Both the position numbers and the translations under genes were made by a program. Source: Sarcocystis neurona (taxonomy: Eukaryota > Apicomplexa > Conoidasida > Eucoccidiorida > Sarcocystidae). Taken from it: 64,000 bases of DNA. The DNA lies in contig KL647296.1 in the NCBI GenBank assembly GCA_000727475.1, positions 1,901,063 through 1,965,062 on the forward strand, read 5' to 3'. The notes under the pieces were generated by a model. The model searched no databases. It had not been told where the DNA came from and saw only the letters and a list, made by a program, of their open reading frames with translations. Below, piece after piece: positions 11,463-24,900 of this stretch. Within the stretch, counting starts at the first letter, position 1. Each line of letters opens with the position of its first letter.

Positions 11463-14116
11463 GCTGCCCACAGACGTAGAGAGACGCTGCGCGGCGGCGA
11501 AAAAGGAGAGATAGGTGAACAGAACGGTAAAGAAGTGCGTCAGCAAGAGGAGAAACACGACGACGAAGTCGGCGGGGAAGAAGAAGCTAAAAGAGACTGG
11601 AACCGTGCAAACGGGCAAACAAGAGCAAGGAGACGAATATACAGGGGAAGAGTGTGCACACGACAGACGGAAGCCACCGGAAGACACATACTTCTAGAAA
11701 AAAACGGCTTTTCTTCGACGATAGAGAGAAGAATTCTACCCGCTGGGGGCATACTGCAGCAAAGCGAACACCGGCTGCATTGCTCTTAACAACGGACAGA
11801 ATCTCCTCTGGCCGGGAGGAACAAAGACGCAGTTACTTCCTTCACCTACACACGCGCGGTTAGATGCGGCAGATATTTTGCAGAGGATCTGCGACCAGGC
11901 AAACAGGTGAAGAAGCGCGTAACTGATACACCGTCTCCCTCTCCAACAGATATATCTTGTCACATACAGCAACCGGTGAAGAAGTGTTCGGCGGTCCCTT
12001 CTTCTGCGGAGCACTTGTTGAAAAGGAGAGAGCAAAGAAACGACCTCTGACGCGCCAGGAGTAGTGTCGCTGCTGCTGCATCCTCGTCTACGATTTGTTT
12101 AAGAAGTAGTGACATTGAGTTCTGGGAGAAAAAAATCTAAATTTTGCGGGTGGTCGGATGCTGTGCACTCCCCCGAGAGTAAAAAAGTTAACCCACGGAA
12201 GTGGCAAGCTACTAAAGCTTGAAATGCGGCAGCAGAAAGCATGACGGGCCCACGCCGAAGGTATGACTATCTGCAGTCCACGTTCGACCGCTCCTGTGAC
12301 TAGCATAAATAGAGCTGTCAGCCGAAGACAAATCGCTAGTATGCCACCAGGACTTGTGTCCAACATTTGGAAGCAGGTATAGAGATGTGGAAGCCTCGTT
12401 GCTAGGACGACAGCGTCAGAAGCAAGGACGTAGGCTCGAAAATTACAGCGGATCAAATTTACTGACCTATCCGAATATTTCCACAGAAAGAAGCTTGCGA
12501 CGTCCTACTGTATACGTACCAGCTGCGTGTTCTCCCTGTAGTGCAGTTAGTCGCTGAGGTAAGACGGCAGGAGCACGGCGGGTTACATCTGTGAAGGATC
12601 AGTACGAGTGCCCGCTCACATGGAGGATAGACATATTTTCCTGCCAGCGAGGAGCAAATCTAGAACAACTCAAGGGGGAGCAGTCACACCTTTTTTATCC
12701 GTCGCGTAAGCGTACGTCCACGAGAAGTGCAGGCACCGCTCACGCGACGGCGTGGTGGAACTAAAAGAACTGTACACACGAGTGGATGCTGTCTCGAGAG
12801 GCAAGGGACGAGAACTTATTTTTCGTTCTCGGAGCCGTTCATACTTCTTCATTGCGTGGTAGCAGCTTGAGACGACTTTTATTCAAATTAGTACTGACGT
12901 GGAGAAAGAGACAGACGAAGGAAGAGAAAGGAAAGGTGCACGCGTGATGCAAGGATACGTCCCGTGCCAGCCGTCCTTCGAAGAGCACACGGCTAAACAC
13001 CTGTGTTTCTTCTCCCACAGAAAAATACGGGAAGCAGCGCATTCCACGGCCTCTATGTGGAGTAGATGCCACTACGACTATCTGCAGGACCTTAAGCTAC
13101 ATGGTCACAACGTGTGTTCTCCGCGAAGACAGACACAAAGTGCAGGTAGACTTCAGCGAGGGAAAAAAGAATCGCAATTCACAAACAGGTGCGGAAGATA
13201 GGAAGCGCCGATGACAACAACGTGCTCTTTGGACGAAGTAAAAATTAGTCAAGTACGCAAGTCGACACTATAACTCGTGTGTCAGAGAAAAGCTGCCTTA
13301 ATAGCGGTAGCCTGGGTAGAGTGACGGATATTTGAAGAGAATCCGGTGACTCTGTACACGTGAGTGTCCAGTTCTGTGTGGAGATGGACAAAACGGTGAA
13401 AAAAGCCAGGAAAAGTGGAGAAGTAGAATTTGCAGACGTTTCTGTAAAGAGCCCTTTCCGTCACGCGAAACGAACACGGATATAATGTCGGCTTCTAGGA
13501 AACATCCATGTACATCAAACAACTGAGGTTGAAGACAAGGGGACCCAGGGCGAAAAGCGGAGCGCAGCTGGAGCTCCAGTGAATGCAAGGAGCTCTGCTC
13601 ATCACAAATGTAAATTCCCAGGGAGCAGCCTTGTTGGTGCAGGCGTTTCTGCTTCCGCAGGTGGCATGTCGTTTTTTACGGACGGCCGGTGCTGCACGCC
13701 CTCGTAGGGGCATCGTGGCTGAAGGGGAAAGACGGTCCCAAACGTGGGAAAACAGAAAAGGGAGGGAACTGCGCTAGGGAAACAAGGAATCACGGAGTCG
13801 GACTTGAAGTATGGGAACGCGCACAACAGAAAGTCCGTTTAGCGAGCTGTTGTTCTCCGCGCAGAGGTCGGCGGACGGCCTCTAAACCGGCAGGCGGCTG
13901 CAGAAAAGGCGTTGCCAGGCTCGGACGAAGAGGAACACGAGTGTCCCGAGAGGAGAGGAAGCTAGAACGCTGAGTAAGTTTTCGCGATGAAACGTGAAGA
14001 GGTGCATGGGTGGAGGGAGAGGACGACCAGAAGGAAAGTTCTGGAGTTTGCTTACGTCAGAAGACACGCCAAAGCGACAAAGAAGGAAACACATAGTCCG
14101 CAAAAAGAAGCTTGAA
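11463..14116. other. intergenic, no gene recognised
   Basis: The region upstream of the CHERP-like start. It changes abruptly near 11.9 kb from CAG/CTG-rich to repeat-poor sequence with mixed composition. The open frames here are under about 100 codons, overlap each other and show no family resemblance. The first few hundred bases presumably hold the CHERP-like promoter and 5' UTR, but I see no defined motif. Confidence 0.6.
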
Positions 14117-14368
14117 TAAATATTCAGGATTTCAGGTACACCAGGTGGAGGCTATACTACACACAACGTTTCGCCCCCGGTAATGCCAGTGCCTTCAACG
14201 GTTCCTGTGGAGAGGCCGTCAACTCCCAACTTCCTCGCTGGGCGGTCGCCGGCTTCAGCGAGTCAACGCTGCAACAGACTTACTCATGATGGGAAAGAAT
14301 GCGAGCTGCCAATGGAAACGTATATCCCTGACAACCCAGGCGGAATACTGATCCTACGCCGATGGTAA
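14117..14368 (+). CDS. candidate exon, unknown protein
   Basis: An open stretch whose residues look like protein rather than translated repeat: it includes GTPGGGYTTHNVSPP, then NFLAGRSPASASQRC and KECELPMETYIPDNPGG, ending RRW before TAA. A possible acceptor (GGATTTCAG) lies at about 14136 and a possible donor (GATG|GTAAAA) coincides with the stop, so it may be an internal exon. I recognise no family and could not join it to other exons. It lies between the divergently transcribed CHERP-like gene and fabZ. It could be noncoding. Confidence 0.3.
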
Positions 14369-15969
14369 AACCGAGGTCTCCCACCAGCAATCCACTTCCT
14401 TTCCCTAATGACTGGTCAACCGCCCGTACAACCAGAGCAAGTTAAAAGCATGCGCCGCATGCGCGCGCTACACTGTTTGCCGGCACACGAACATTCACGG
14501 CATACGGTACTTACTACACACACGAGACGTATTTTCATGGGGAACATACGCCGGCCTGAGTATGACTGTGGATGCCCGTATGGCTTCTGAACGTAGTACG
14601 GCTTTCAACGTGTTGCCTGTTTGCTAGCAGACAAATAGAATCTTAGTTTTGATGTCTGGTACATATCCAGCGGGAGATACACAGACGCTGGGCGTCTGCA
14701 GCGTCGCAGGGTGAGTGTGCACCGCGTGGCGGAACCGCGCGTGTGTAGTAGCGGCACTGTGTGGGCTGTCAGGGAAGTTAGTGACGCTGTCTCTTTTGAG
14801 TTCCCTCCCAACTGTTTCCTTACCAGCAACTTTTCCGACTGCCGTTTGCCTTTTTTCCCACTTTCGACTCATTTGCAGCCGAAAGCGAGTACGTGTGCGC
14901 CCGCATCTATTAACGTTGCGTGTCCTTAAAGGGCACTTGGTCCGTTTTCGTTGACGCGCGACTGTGTGCCTTGATTTCTTGGAACTCTTATCTTCTAGCA
15001 CACTCTCCAAGCAGGTGAAATATCTGGAAGGACCGCGTTCACTTCACGGATTTCTGTGAGTGTGTGTGTGTGTACCTGTGTGCAGCCAGGAGACCACACG
15101 AAGCAGCACACACTAACACGCCTCGCCGTCTCACCTGCTTTTCCTCCGTTCCACGTCTTTGCCATCTTTCGACTTTCCTCCTGTTTCGCTTCACATCCTC
15201 TCGTTTCTATTAGGCCTCTTTGTCCCTATTTCCCCGGTCATTTTAAGAAGCAGACACTGAAAACGCAAACTTGGAGCATCTGGAGCTGCAGGTACACAGT
15301 CTACCGCCAACACAGTCAGTAGAACGGCGGAAGAACGTAACGCGTGTGACTGACACCAGCTGCCGACCCCTACATGAGTAGATAAATAGAGTTGTGTGAC
15401 GTATCCTTTAGTGACTCGGGTGACGATGAGCCATTCTGTTACCGGCGACAACACACCTGCTGCCGTATTTCCATCGTGCTGCCGGTGTTGGTGAACCAGT
15501 CGGCGAGTGTTCAGACGTAGTTTTCGTATTCTCCATACTCGCCTGTGTACCGCGTGCACTGCGGCTCCTTGTGGAGTCTCTTCCATCTCTCCCCTCCACA
15601 CTTCTTGCAAATACTCATCTGACAGAGGCTCCCTTTCAACCATGTGTATCTTGCGCAGTCAGCGATAGTGGTGCACCCAGCGCAGCCGTAGGTGCGACCA
15701 CTTCTCTAAATAGTTCGCTTTGTTCGCCCACTCTCACCGTCCTTGGCATCTCCGACACCCTGAATCCGGCCTCACTATAGCCTTTAGAAGTGCATGTGTG
15801 CCACTACATAAATCCGCACCAGTTTCTCCTGATGTCCACGGAGTTAAGTACGTTCTCGTAAAAGTCCCGAGTTTCTGGCTCTATTGCTCCCTTGCACAGT
15901 CACGCACTTCAACTGAACGGACCTAACCTCCTTTTCTTTCCCGCCGGCCGTGGTTTTGCTGCATTCAAG
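14369..15969. other. upstream region of fabZ, nothing recognised
   Basis: Repeat-poor sequence between the 14.1-14.4 kb candidate exon and the fabZ start. It contains only short overlapping frames in both strands. A 5' UTR and promoter for fabZ are expected here but no diagnostic element can be pointed to. A short GT run at 15058-15073 is the only simple repeat. Confidence 0.5.
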
Positions 15970-18527
15970 ATGCCTTCGTTGTTCGCTGTCCTCTTCTTGG
16001 GCCTTGCGCTCCTGTTTTGCGCCCGGGCCTACCCTGTAGTGTCGTTCACACCTTCTTCTTTCATTAGGACTAGCGCCTTGTCTCCTTCGCTGTCCCTGTC
16101 TCCTGTCTCTGCTCTCTGTCAACGTGCTGCCGGTACGCCTACCTCTTCACGCTCTGCAACTTCTTGTGCTCCTTTTAATTCGTACACAGATGCTGCGGCT
16201 TCTGCTCGCCTTCCAGCTACATCCGCAGTATCTGCTGCCGGTTCTGCAGCGTCCTCCAGTGGACCGGTTAATATTGAACCTCACGCTCCTTCTGCCGCAG
16301 CACCATCTCTCAGCTTTTCAAACCGACGCAGCTTCCACTCTTCCGCCGATCCCACTCTTTCAGTGGGCAGCCCCTCCTCGCTTCACTCAAGTACCACAGC
16401 AGCAGACACATGGAGAGACGCAGGCGAGATCTCCTCCCTAACTAGCAGCACAGCCACTCCTGTATATGACATCGAAAAAATTCGGCAGATCCTTCCGCAC
16501 CGTTTTCCCTTCCTGCTGGTAGACAAAGTGCTTTCCTTTGAGGCGGGCAAACGCGCGGTAGGCGTGAAACAAGTCACAGCAAACGAAGACCAGTTCAACG
16601 GCCACTTCCCCAGCAGATCTATACTTCCGGGAGTGCTGCAGGTAGAAGCTCTCGCACAACTCGCTGGCATCATCGCGCTGCAGCCCCCCATCAGCGACGG
16701 CAAAGGAGATTTCTTCTTTGCGGGCGTTAATGGCGTCAGATGGAAGAAGCCGGTCGTCCCAGGTACGATGAGAAACTTGCTTCTACAGGTGGAATATATA
16801 TAGGGAGGGACGTGCAAGCATTATTATTCTCTATAAGGACAAGTGTGTGTGTTGGGGGTTACGCGTGCGACATTTTCTTCCCCATATACAGTGGACCTAC
16901 ATGTAAAAGGATGTGTCTGTTCGATCTCATAAAGCAACTTTTACTAAAAACATACGAGTACGCTTGCGTGTGCTAGTCACAAGCATGTAGGGCAGGCGAC
17001 ATACCTGTATGCTCGCTACACAGTAGTCGTCACCTACCTACTTCACTGGTGCGCCTCTACTCTGAGGATAGTAGACCCGCAAAAAAGATCTGTATTTTTA
17101 CAACTCTCGGACAGAAGCCAATACATTCTCTTTTCTGCGTAAGTAGTTGTCAGCGCTGAATGTCGGCACTGAAACCTCCACCTGTACAACTAGTACCCAG
17201 TTGCCACACATAGCATGCATCCCACCGTGTGAAATCATGTTAGATATCTGAGCAGCGATAAATCTCTGTGTTACCTTCGTAGAAAATTCGCAAAAAGATT
17301 TCACCCTTAAGCATGGGGAGTGTCCTGGTAAAATGATTGTGACCAGTACACGTGAAAAACTGCTGCTGTGCTCGGATTTTCTGTGCATGCAAGTACTGAT
17401 TCCTCATATCTGCGTCAAGCTCTGACCAGGCGCCCCACGCGCGTGCGTGTGTAGTTCTCGTTCCAGCGGCTTCGTCCCACATTCACCTGTTTCGAAGTCT
17501 CTGATACTGGACAGGTGCAAGGGTGCACAGCATAGCACCTGCAGTCATTAGTGTCCACAGCGGCTCGTTCGTGGATCTCTGTTCAGCGACGATCATGCAT
17601 TTATTGACAGGGTATACTTGCACACACATGTCCCCACCAACCACCCCTCTACGTCATGTTCAAGGGGATCTTGGTAAGCGCACTCGTGTGCTCTGTGTAG
17701 TCTCGACGTCAGCCACCCGCACTTATAGATACTCGAATTAAGGTGCAGTGCGCAGGTCAACAGGTGTGCACGTGACTGACACGACTGATCTATGTGCAGG
17801 TTCGTAGGATTGCAGGTTTGGGGTATGTATGTGCAAAGGCGCGGCCAGCCCTGTAACAAAGCGATTGTCTCGAATACTTCTGAGGCGCACGAAGAAGGAG
17901 TAGGGCGTGAACGGGGGGAATACGTTGCAACTGTGTCCGACCTTCCCGTCGTCTCAGCTTGTGGCTCTGCAGAAGGTCGGACGGTTACGTACAAATAATC
18001 GTGCACTGATGTCTGCAGTTATGCATGCCTTTATATGTATGCGCACAAGTGTATTACGGCCATAACCCCCAGCACAGAGGAAAATGCAGATATACATATA
18101 TATATCTATGCATGTAAATATGTTAGGGCGCGGATTGTGAGGTACACTGCCACACTGTGGTGGCGGACTGGCGCATTTTCCAATCTGAACATCACGACGG
18201 AGGAGCCCTGTCTTGAAGATTTATAGGTGAAAGTAGTCAAAAGGAGAAAGCGGGACGGAACTGAAGCGGAGCGACTGCCTCTGCCGTATTCAAGTATGTG
18301 GCTAGCTTCCAGAGTCAGTACATGTGACGTATGGATAGTTGTGTGGAAAATCTCTTTTGTCTGCCCCTCTCGTGTGTCTCGCAGGAGACTCACTGGTGAT
18401 GCAGGTGGAGTTGACCACGTGGAAGGAGAAACTTGGCATCGCTAAGGCTAAGGGGAAAGCCTACGTGGACGGCAAGCCCGCAGTGGAAGTAGAAGAAATG
18501 ATCTTTGCGCTAGTGCGCCCAAGTTAA
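15970..18527 (+). CDS. fabZ: beta-hydroxyacyl-ACP dehydratase, apicoplast-targeted
   Basis: FabZ removes water from 3-hydroxyacyl-ACP in type II fatty-acid synthesis, which apicomplexans run in the apicoplast. Two exons, 15970-16762 and 18385-18527, join in phase 1 across a 1622-base GT-AG intron to give 311 residues. Residues 1-20 (MPSLFAVLFLGLALLFCARA) form a signal peptide and about 21-160 are Ser/Ala/Thr/Pro-rich, fitting a bipartite plastid leader. The enzyme starts near residue 167 with ILPHRFPFLLVDK. The catalytic His is residue 212 in GHFP and the catalytic Glu is residue 226 in LPGVLQVEALAQ, 14 apart as in bacterial FabZ. Exon 2 supplies DSLVMQVELTTWK and the C-terminal strand. The start at 15970 was chosen because it opens directly on the signal peptide; an in-frame upstream ATG at 15892 would bury it. 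Its 3' end faces the end of a minus-strand gene. Confidence 0.97.
16763..18384 (+). other. fabZ intron
   Basis: The donor is CCAG|GTACGATG and the acceptor GTGTGTCTCGCAG. It interrupts the hotdog fold between VVPG and DSLVMQ. The intron is repeat-poor and contains no frame of interest on either strand. Both ends are supported by uninterrupted family similarity across the junction. Confidence 0.93.
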
Positions 18528-18754
18528 AGCTGCACACCGCGTCGACCTCATTTGCTGGACTTTGTTGAAGACCAGATTCCTCCTTCTCCGCGCTCGTGTC
18601 GCTCTCTATTAGTGGCGAGACCTTCTGGTGACTGGCGTCCCTCCTACTACTATCACAAATGTCTGCACCACTGGACTTTTATGAAAAGCGCTCAAGCTAC
18701 AGTTTATGAAAAGGCTGCGACTCGCAATCAGTACCAGCTCTTATCCGATATGTG

Positions 18755-18800
18755 TAGGCTTGGACGTGTATACGTACACACGTATACGCGTCCAAGCCTA
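18755..18800. terminator. inverted repeat between convergent genes
   Basis: Two 20-base arms starting TAGGCTTGGACG and ending CGTCCAAGCCTA, with one mismatch and a 6-base loop (18775-18780), can form a long hairpin. It lies between the fabZ stop (18527) and the stop of the minus-strand membrane protein gene (18914), so both transcripts could contain it in their 3' UTR. A role in 3' end formation or in keeping the convergent transcripts apart is inference. It could also be a mobile-element footprint. Confidence 0.5.
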
Positions 18801-18913
18801 CATATATAGTATGCATATGGATGTACAGATAAACATATACGGAGAACTGAAATGCTGAACAATCAAAGCATCCGGATCCACGTGGCCTCCCTTGCTTCGC
18901 TTGCCGAGTCAGG

Positions 18914-21900
18914 CTACGAGACTTCCAATTGAAGGATCCCCGTAGACACTGAAGCACGCGAGGGCGCCCCATCCTCATCAGGTTTCCCTATCATAATTAT
19001 ACGGCCTCCTTCTTACCTGCAAAGTGACGAGGTGGCTTTGACAGCCTCCCAAACTGCATATTACGATATTTCTTATTTCGCGCTTCTCTCCTCACATGTT
19101 GTGCTAAGCAGTCGAGACACACCTTGCGACGTGGCCATAAATAAGGAAGAGTAGACCGGAAAGGGAAGTTTGCAAGTGTACTAAGGAAGACGTGAGGCCG
19201 CAGTCAAACCAGTTTCGCAGAAGTCTGCGCCCTCGCATTTCATAACTTACGGGGAACTCTTTGAGCACGCAGACGTGCACGGGGCCAACGAACAAGCACC
19301 CGCATAACACTGACATAACTACGTTGAGGACGTGCGTGATCACGTTAAACGTTCTGCTTGCCATCATAGCCCCTTGTCTGAAAAAAGGTCGAACCGTCTA
19401 ACGCGTGGTTGTGGATTTTCATGTCGTACGCGTAAAACGAGTTCGTGTGCCTGCGCGTAATAGTCGTGCAAGTTTAGTCCGAGCTGTACACGCGTTCAAA
19501 TGTCCCTATGTGTGTGCTCGCCTTCGCACGTAGAAATGTGTATCCGTATTTATGCCATCGGAAGATGCACACGTTGTTAAACTGCGACTGCGTGTAGGAC
19601 TGCAGATATTAAGAGTGTGCTTGCAACTGCTTGGGCTCGTGTAGTTGTTGTTTATATGCTTCCACGGTACAGTTTAATAGAGCGATTAACGCTTGTATGA
19701 TGTCTCTTGTTACGGTGCCTGCGAAATATGGGCCTACGTCAAGAGCTCCACTGAAGGGCATTCGCAGAGAATAAAGTGAGCGCTTGATGCACTACATATG
19801 ACGTGTGGTTGCACCTGCGTGTTCTGAGTGTGTAAACATATACGGCATCGAGCCGTCTATGCGGTTGGTGTGCAGGTGACTGTACGCTGGAACACAGTCG
19901 GTGTCGCGCCTAGAATGTGGACGCATATCGGCGACTGTGCGTGTCACCACACCGAACTACAACGGTGTGTTTCTTTGTGACGTCTTGTCTACCTCTAAAC
20001 AAGCGTCAAGCAGAAAGGACAACTAAGTACTAGACTTTACCGGGCGTAATTGCAGGAGTTCATAAGGTGCTGGATTCAATACCACGAAGTATGTATCCCT
20101 CAGTGAACAATCACGCTCAATATTTGCATTACCTCGAGCCTTTTACACGAAGCTTCGCCAGTGCAAGGGACATCAGCTACATGGGAACATGGCCGTCAGT
20201 TAAAGCGGCAAAGGCAACTTGATGTCTGTGTACAAGTCCGTACCATTTGCCTGAATTCGCAATTTATATATATATATATATATTTACGTAAACGTGTGTC
20301 CAGTAATACATATGCGATGCACGCAGGGATGCTTTGAAATCTCACTGGCGCAAGTTTCGCCGCGGCGGCTACTTGACGGAAGTGATTCCAGTGAGGCCGT
20401 ACGTATATTTCCTCAACTTGCCGCAACTGCGGAAGACATCGTCAGAAAGTGAGCACTTCTGTGCACTCTTATGTGTATATCTATATTCACGGGTGTTTTC
20501 TATACGCTGCTGCCAGACTTGCACTTGTGCGCAGTAGATGTTTTCTCTGGCGAAAAGTACGTGTGCTACCTGCAAGTGTTTCTGCGCTGGTGGTGTCAGT
20601 CGCATGATCAGCAACGTATGTGTGAGGTAACGGAAGACGTCTTACTCGATGGAACTGCTGTCTGAGCAGCTTTAAAACACCAATGATCGTGTGAGTCTCC
20701 GGATCAGGGGATGCCTTGAACACGAATGTGTGAATGGCCGATACGTAGGTTATAAGGTAGTGTGCGTGAGCAACGCATACGCAGCACCAGCCTGCGTAAA
20801 CGTGCAGGTGAAACTTTCCAAATCATGGTTACCATAGACTCCACAAGTTTGTATTGCTGGTAAAAATCTGGCCCTATGTGCTCTTTTAAAGTCATCTGAG
20901 AGTCGTAGCACATTTTGACAGGCGCTTCCTACGTCGTAAGCACCACCTTGGTGTCCAAGGGCACAGTACCGCTGTCTAACCTCTAAGGCGTGCTCGTCGA
21001 CAGGCGCCAAGTCATCCGGCCTACGGAAAAGAAATCTCGTGTAGCTCGTAACAGAAGTCCTCAGTTGATCAGAGAATTGCGCAGGTCATTTCGGCGGTAT
21101 GAGGTAATGCTGCCGGCCTGTCGGTGAGAGAGTCCAGCTTACGTGTCGTCGAAAGAGTCGATCATTTGCCTACTCTGTCAGCGCTTCTTCACATGATCGG
21201 CCCGTTTTATCGAGTGCCAACCCACCTAAAGTAATTTAGTTCCGCGTCTGGTCAAGGAAGCAGATTTGTGTACACTCACAAATGCCGCAGGTAGTGCACG
21301 TCTTTACAGCGTAAAAAAGACAAGACGAACCTCCGTAGCGCTCCGAGAGACGCCGCTCTATTTCTGCTATATCTGAGAAGAGCATGTCAGTTCGACCCTT
21401 CGTTCGGCAGTGACTTTTAGCTCACAGTTAGGCGAAAACGGTGAACCGAAGTCTTTGTCAGTGGCGGCTGCCCACCGAAAACCGTCAAAAACGGAAAAAA
21501 AGAATACCAAAGAAGCCGACACCGTCTTCATCCTTTGTGTCTACAAGAGTCTTCTTTCTGCTGGAATTTGGTATGCGACAAGCAGAGCGTTTTCCGCCGA
21601 TGTTATCGCTTTGCTCGGAAGTGACACACAAGTCTTGAATTCAAGACTTGTGGGCTTCGAAAGCAGCTAAAGTGTGGCTGCTGCCGTGGCCTTTCGGATA
21701 CACTAAATGGGGTATGTCTGAATAGCTGCTGCTCGAGGTCAGTACGTTTTATTTGCCTGAGTGATTATTGTGGATTTGGACGGAGAGGCCCTGTAGAGAT
21801 TGGTGAAGTGCGGCATATTATCTCGGGTAACGTAGAACTCCGAGAGGTGCCTTGTGTGCGTGTGTGTGCGGGGGTGGGGATGTACACCGCAGATGGTTGT

Positions 21901-24900
21901 TAGCACGCCACTCTGTCGATCGTTTGACAGTCGCGGTTCGTTTCAAGAAGAAACTGAAGTACGCATCAACTTCGTGCAGCTAACCACGGTGGAGGCAAGA
22001 CGAGAGTTTCTGCCTGCCGGTGTGGCTGGGGAAGTCAGTGTGCGTGCCCTGGCAGTGCCCGCGAAAAAAAAGGCGCCCGTTGTCGGTGTATAATGCCACA
22101 GTATGTGACCCACGTTCTGCAAATTATAGACAGCCATCAGATAACCAACAGAGATCAAACGCGCAGTGCCACAAAAGAGGAGCGCCACTTGCACAGTCAA
22201 CGTCTTGCCAGAGGCACGACGAGACACGAAGCTTAGCGCAGTCGCAACGGAATCTCAAGTCGCCTCGCACCTCACACGCAGCTTCTCGACCCACGAAGTA
22301 TATACATTATCTCGAGTGACAAATGTTTCATTCAGCGAATGTCGTATGCGTAGGTTTTCCGAAAAGAGGGAGATTTCTCTCTCGCTGATGGGCAGTTCGA
22401 GGTGTACGGACATCGCACGTTTTTGTAAAGAAATTGACTGCGAAGTCAGACCAGAGTACCACTGATGTTCACATCTCAAAAGCAGTGCTGCTGGAATTAA
22501 AGACATGTGTCCGTTGTCCTTTTCTTCAGCACAGCAGTGTGTGCCTTGTGAGAAGGTAAGGTAGAAACCAAACCCCTCATTCTGAATGTGTCTTAACACG
22601 AGTCAGAGCTGCACCGTACACGCTATCTCCAACCGAATTCTGGCACGACTGTCAGTCGCAGCTCAACCACAAAGAACCTGATAATGTATTTTGCGCTTGT
22701 CGTTCTCACCGCCTGCTTTTAATGGAACGCTCATGTCGAGCACCTTCATTTTACATCAAGCGGCGTCAGTTCGTCGCTAGAAGCAACCCACGCCGGGCAT
22801 ACTCTCTTTCCCTTTTGCACCCTTTGACCACTCTTCGACTGCAAACGTGCGCGTCACACTCGCCACCAACAACTGGTGAGGCACAATGCATATGGACGGA
22901 GCGTTCAAGTTTCCCTGCATTTATTGCCACGAGTGTCCAAGGAAATTGTACAGTCACATACCACGATTCGACTGTTTTTCAAAACCCGATGCGGCCTTTC
23001 TTGAGGGATAAGACCCAGTCAGTATTGCAGCGTATACACGCTTGTACTGCCGCAACAAAAACAAGCTATAAGAATGAACATACGCATCCAAATGTCCACT
23101 TCTTGGAAATTATTACGCGTGCTGTGTATAATACCATTCACATTGACCGATTTATCACTTTCCACATGTGCGCGTCGACTCTGTGTATACTGAGTGACAG
23201 CCACCAGGTCTTGCACTCTACTTATATACAAACCAAAAGTAGCGGCCAAGCAGAATCCTCTGTCTCCTGCGAATACCTATGAAGGAACAGAGGTTGAGTT
23301 TGCTTGGTACGGATGCCAATCTCCCACTACCGGTTTCGTCTTGTGTGGAAAAAGGCGTCTTCCCAGGAGAACAGAAAACCCGGCTGTGAGGGGGACGCGG
23401 GCATCCTGATGTTGTACCATGCCTTGGATGCTTTCATGAATAGAATCCTACGCATGCACAAACAGAAGTCACACACTTGCTCCGCACGACTACCTCAAGT
23501 TGTACGCATTAAAGACGACACAACAGAATGCTGCGCTTACTGCGAAACTGGACACGCAGATCCCAACGGCTTCAACGAAACAGACTTGTCCGTTCTTTGA
23601 TTTGTGGTCATTGTTCAAATCCGGCGGACACAGTCGTCTCGTGCCATGCACCCGTTTGTACAGGTCGGCGAACAGAAGCAGTCGACTTATTTCTATTTTG
23701 CGTTGATAATGATGCGCATCTATCATGTCATCCCTTTGCACGTTCATTTTGATGACTGAGACATTGAGGCGAAGTACAGTTGATTATCGAGAAATCTCCA
23801 CGCAGCCACCAAAAGCTCCAGCAATTGCACCGCTGCTCCCTGTCTATTCGTGATACCTCTGTACACTAAAATCATACCGGAAATTGGTCCCAAGTCAGCT
23901 GTGTCGCATATGGGTATTTACGCGTATCGACCCGGTTGCGTCCGGTTACTTGCGCAGTCAACACTATTCTGCCCCCCCATTCTGCCGTGAGCGCGCCAGA
24001 ATAGCGTCGCGGCGAGCTATTCACGCAGTAGCGACAGCCAAACAAGTCTATCTCCCATAATTTGGCGCAGTGTGAAGCATTCCATCCTACCAACAATGCG
24101 TCATTCCCACACGTTAGAAGATGTACTTAAATGAGTCGTGTGCTATCTACCCATAATTTGACGCAGTGTGAAGCATTCCATCCTACCAACAATGCGTCAT
24201 TCCCACACGTTAGAAGATGTACTTAAATGAGTCGTGTGCTATCTAATACAGTCTTAGGGGAACGACATTACGCGTCACCTCCACGCGTCAGTAGACGTGT
24301 TTTAGTGAAGCGTGTGCTACGTGGTACAATTCCAGAGGAAACACCATTACGCATACGTACGAGACTATGCGTTCACGCACGATCCCTTACCTGCAAAGTA
24401 TTAGAGCGCTGAAGAGTGCAGTAGCGAGAATGGCGCAGGCAGCAAACTGAAGCAGCGCAGTGAAGGCCGCCAGCTGTCCAAGCCGCTGCTTGTCAAGGTC
24501 TGCGGGGTCTGCCCCGTGTAAAACGCGCCACGCCTCATTATGAGAAATATCTGCAAGAAACGAAATACCAATGTGACAGGAGTAGCTCCTTCACTTTCCC
24601 TGCGCAGGCGTAACGGTGCCGCAAACCATTGAGGTCTCGACGCAGACAGCCGTCTTCATGCCGGGCGCCGATCCCTAAAAAATTTCTCGACTGCTGCGCC
24701 TCTTCGGCGCCTACAGGGATGCACCGGTGTGCACGAGTGGGCTACTTGGTCCGTGCGCTTAAGTATAAATGTGCCCGTGGTGGTAGGTGCGACACTCCGC
24801 CGGTAGAGCACGCGCGGTAGTGCCACCATCCTGCAGACTCAACAACTTCCATACAAATTTGTGTGTGTATGTGTGTGTGTGTATGACCGGCATTTCGCCT

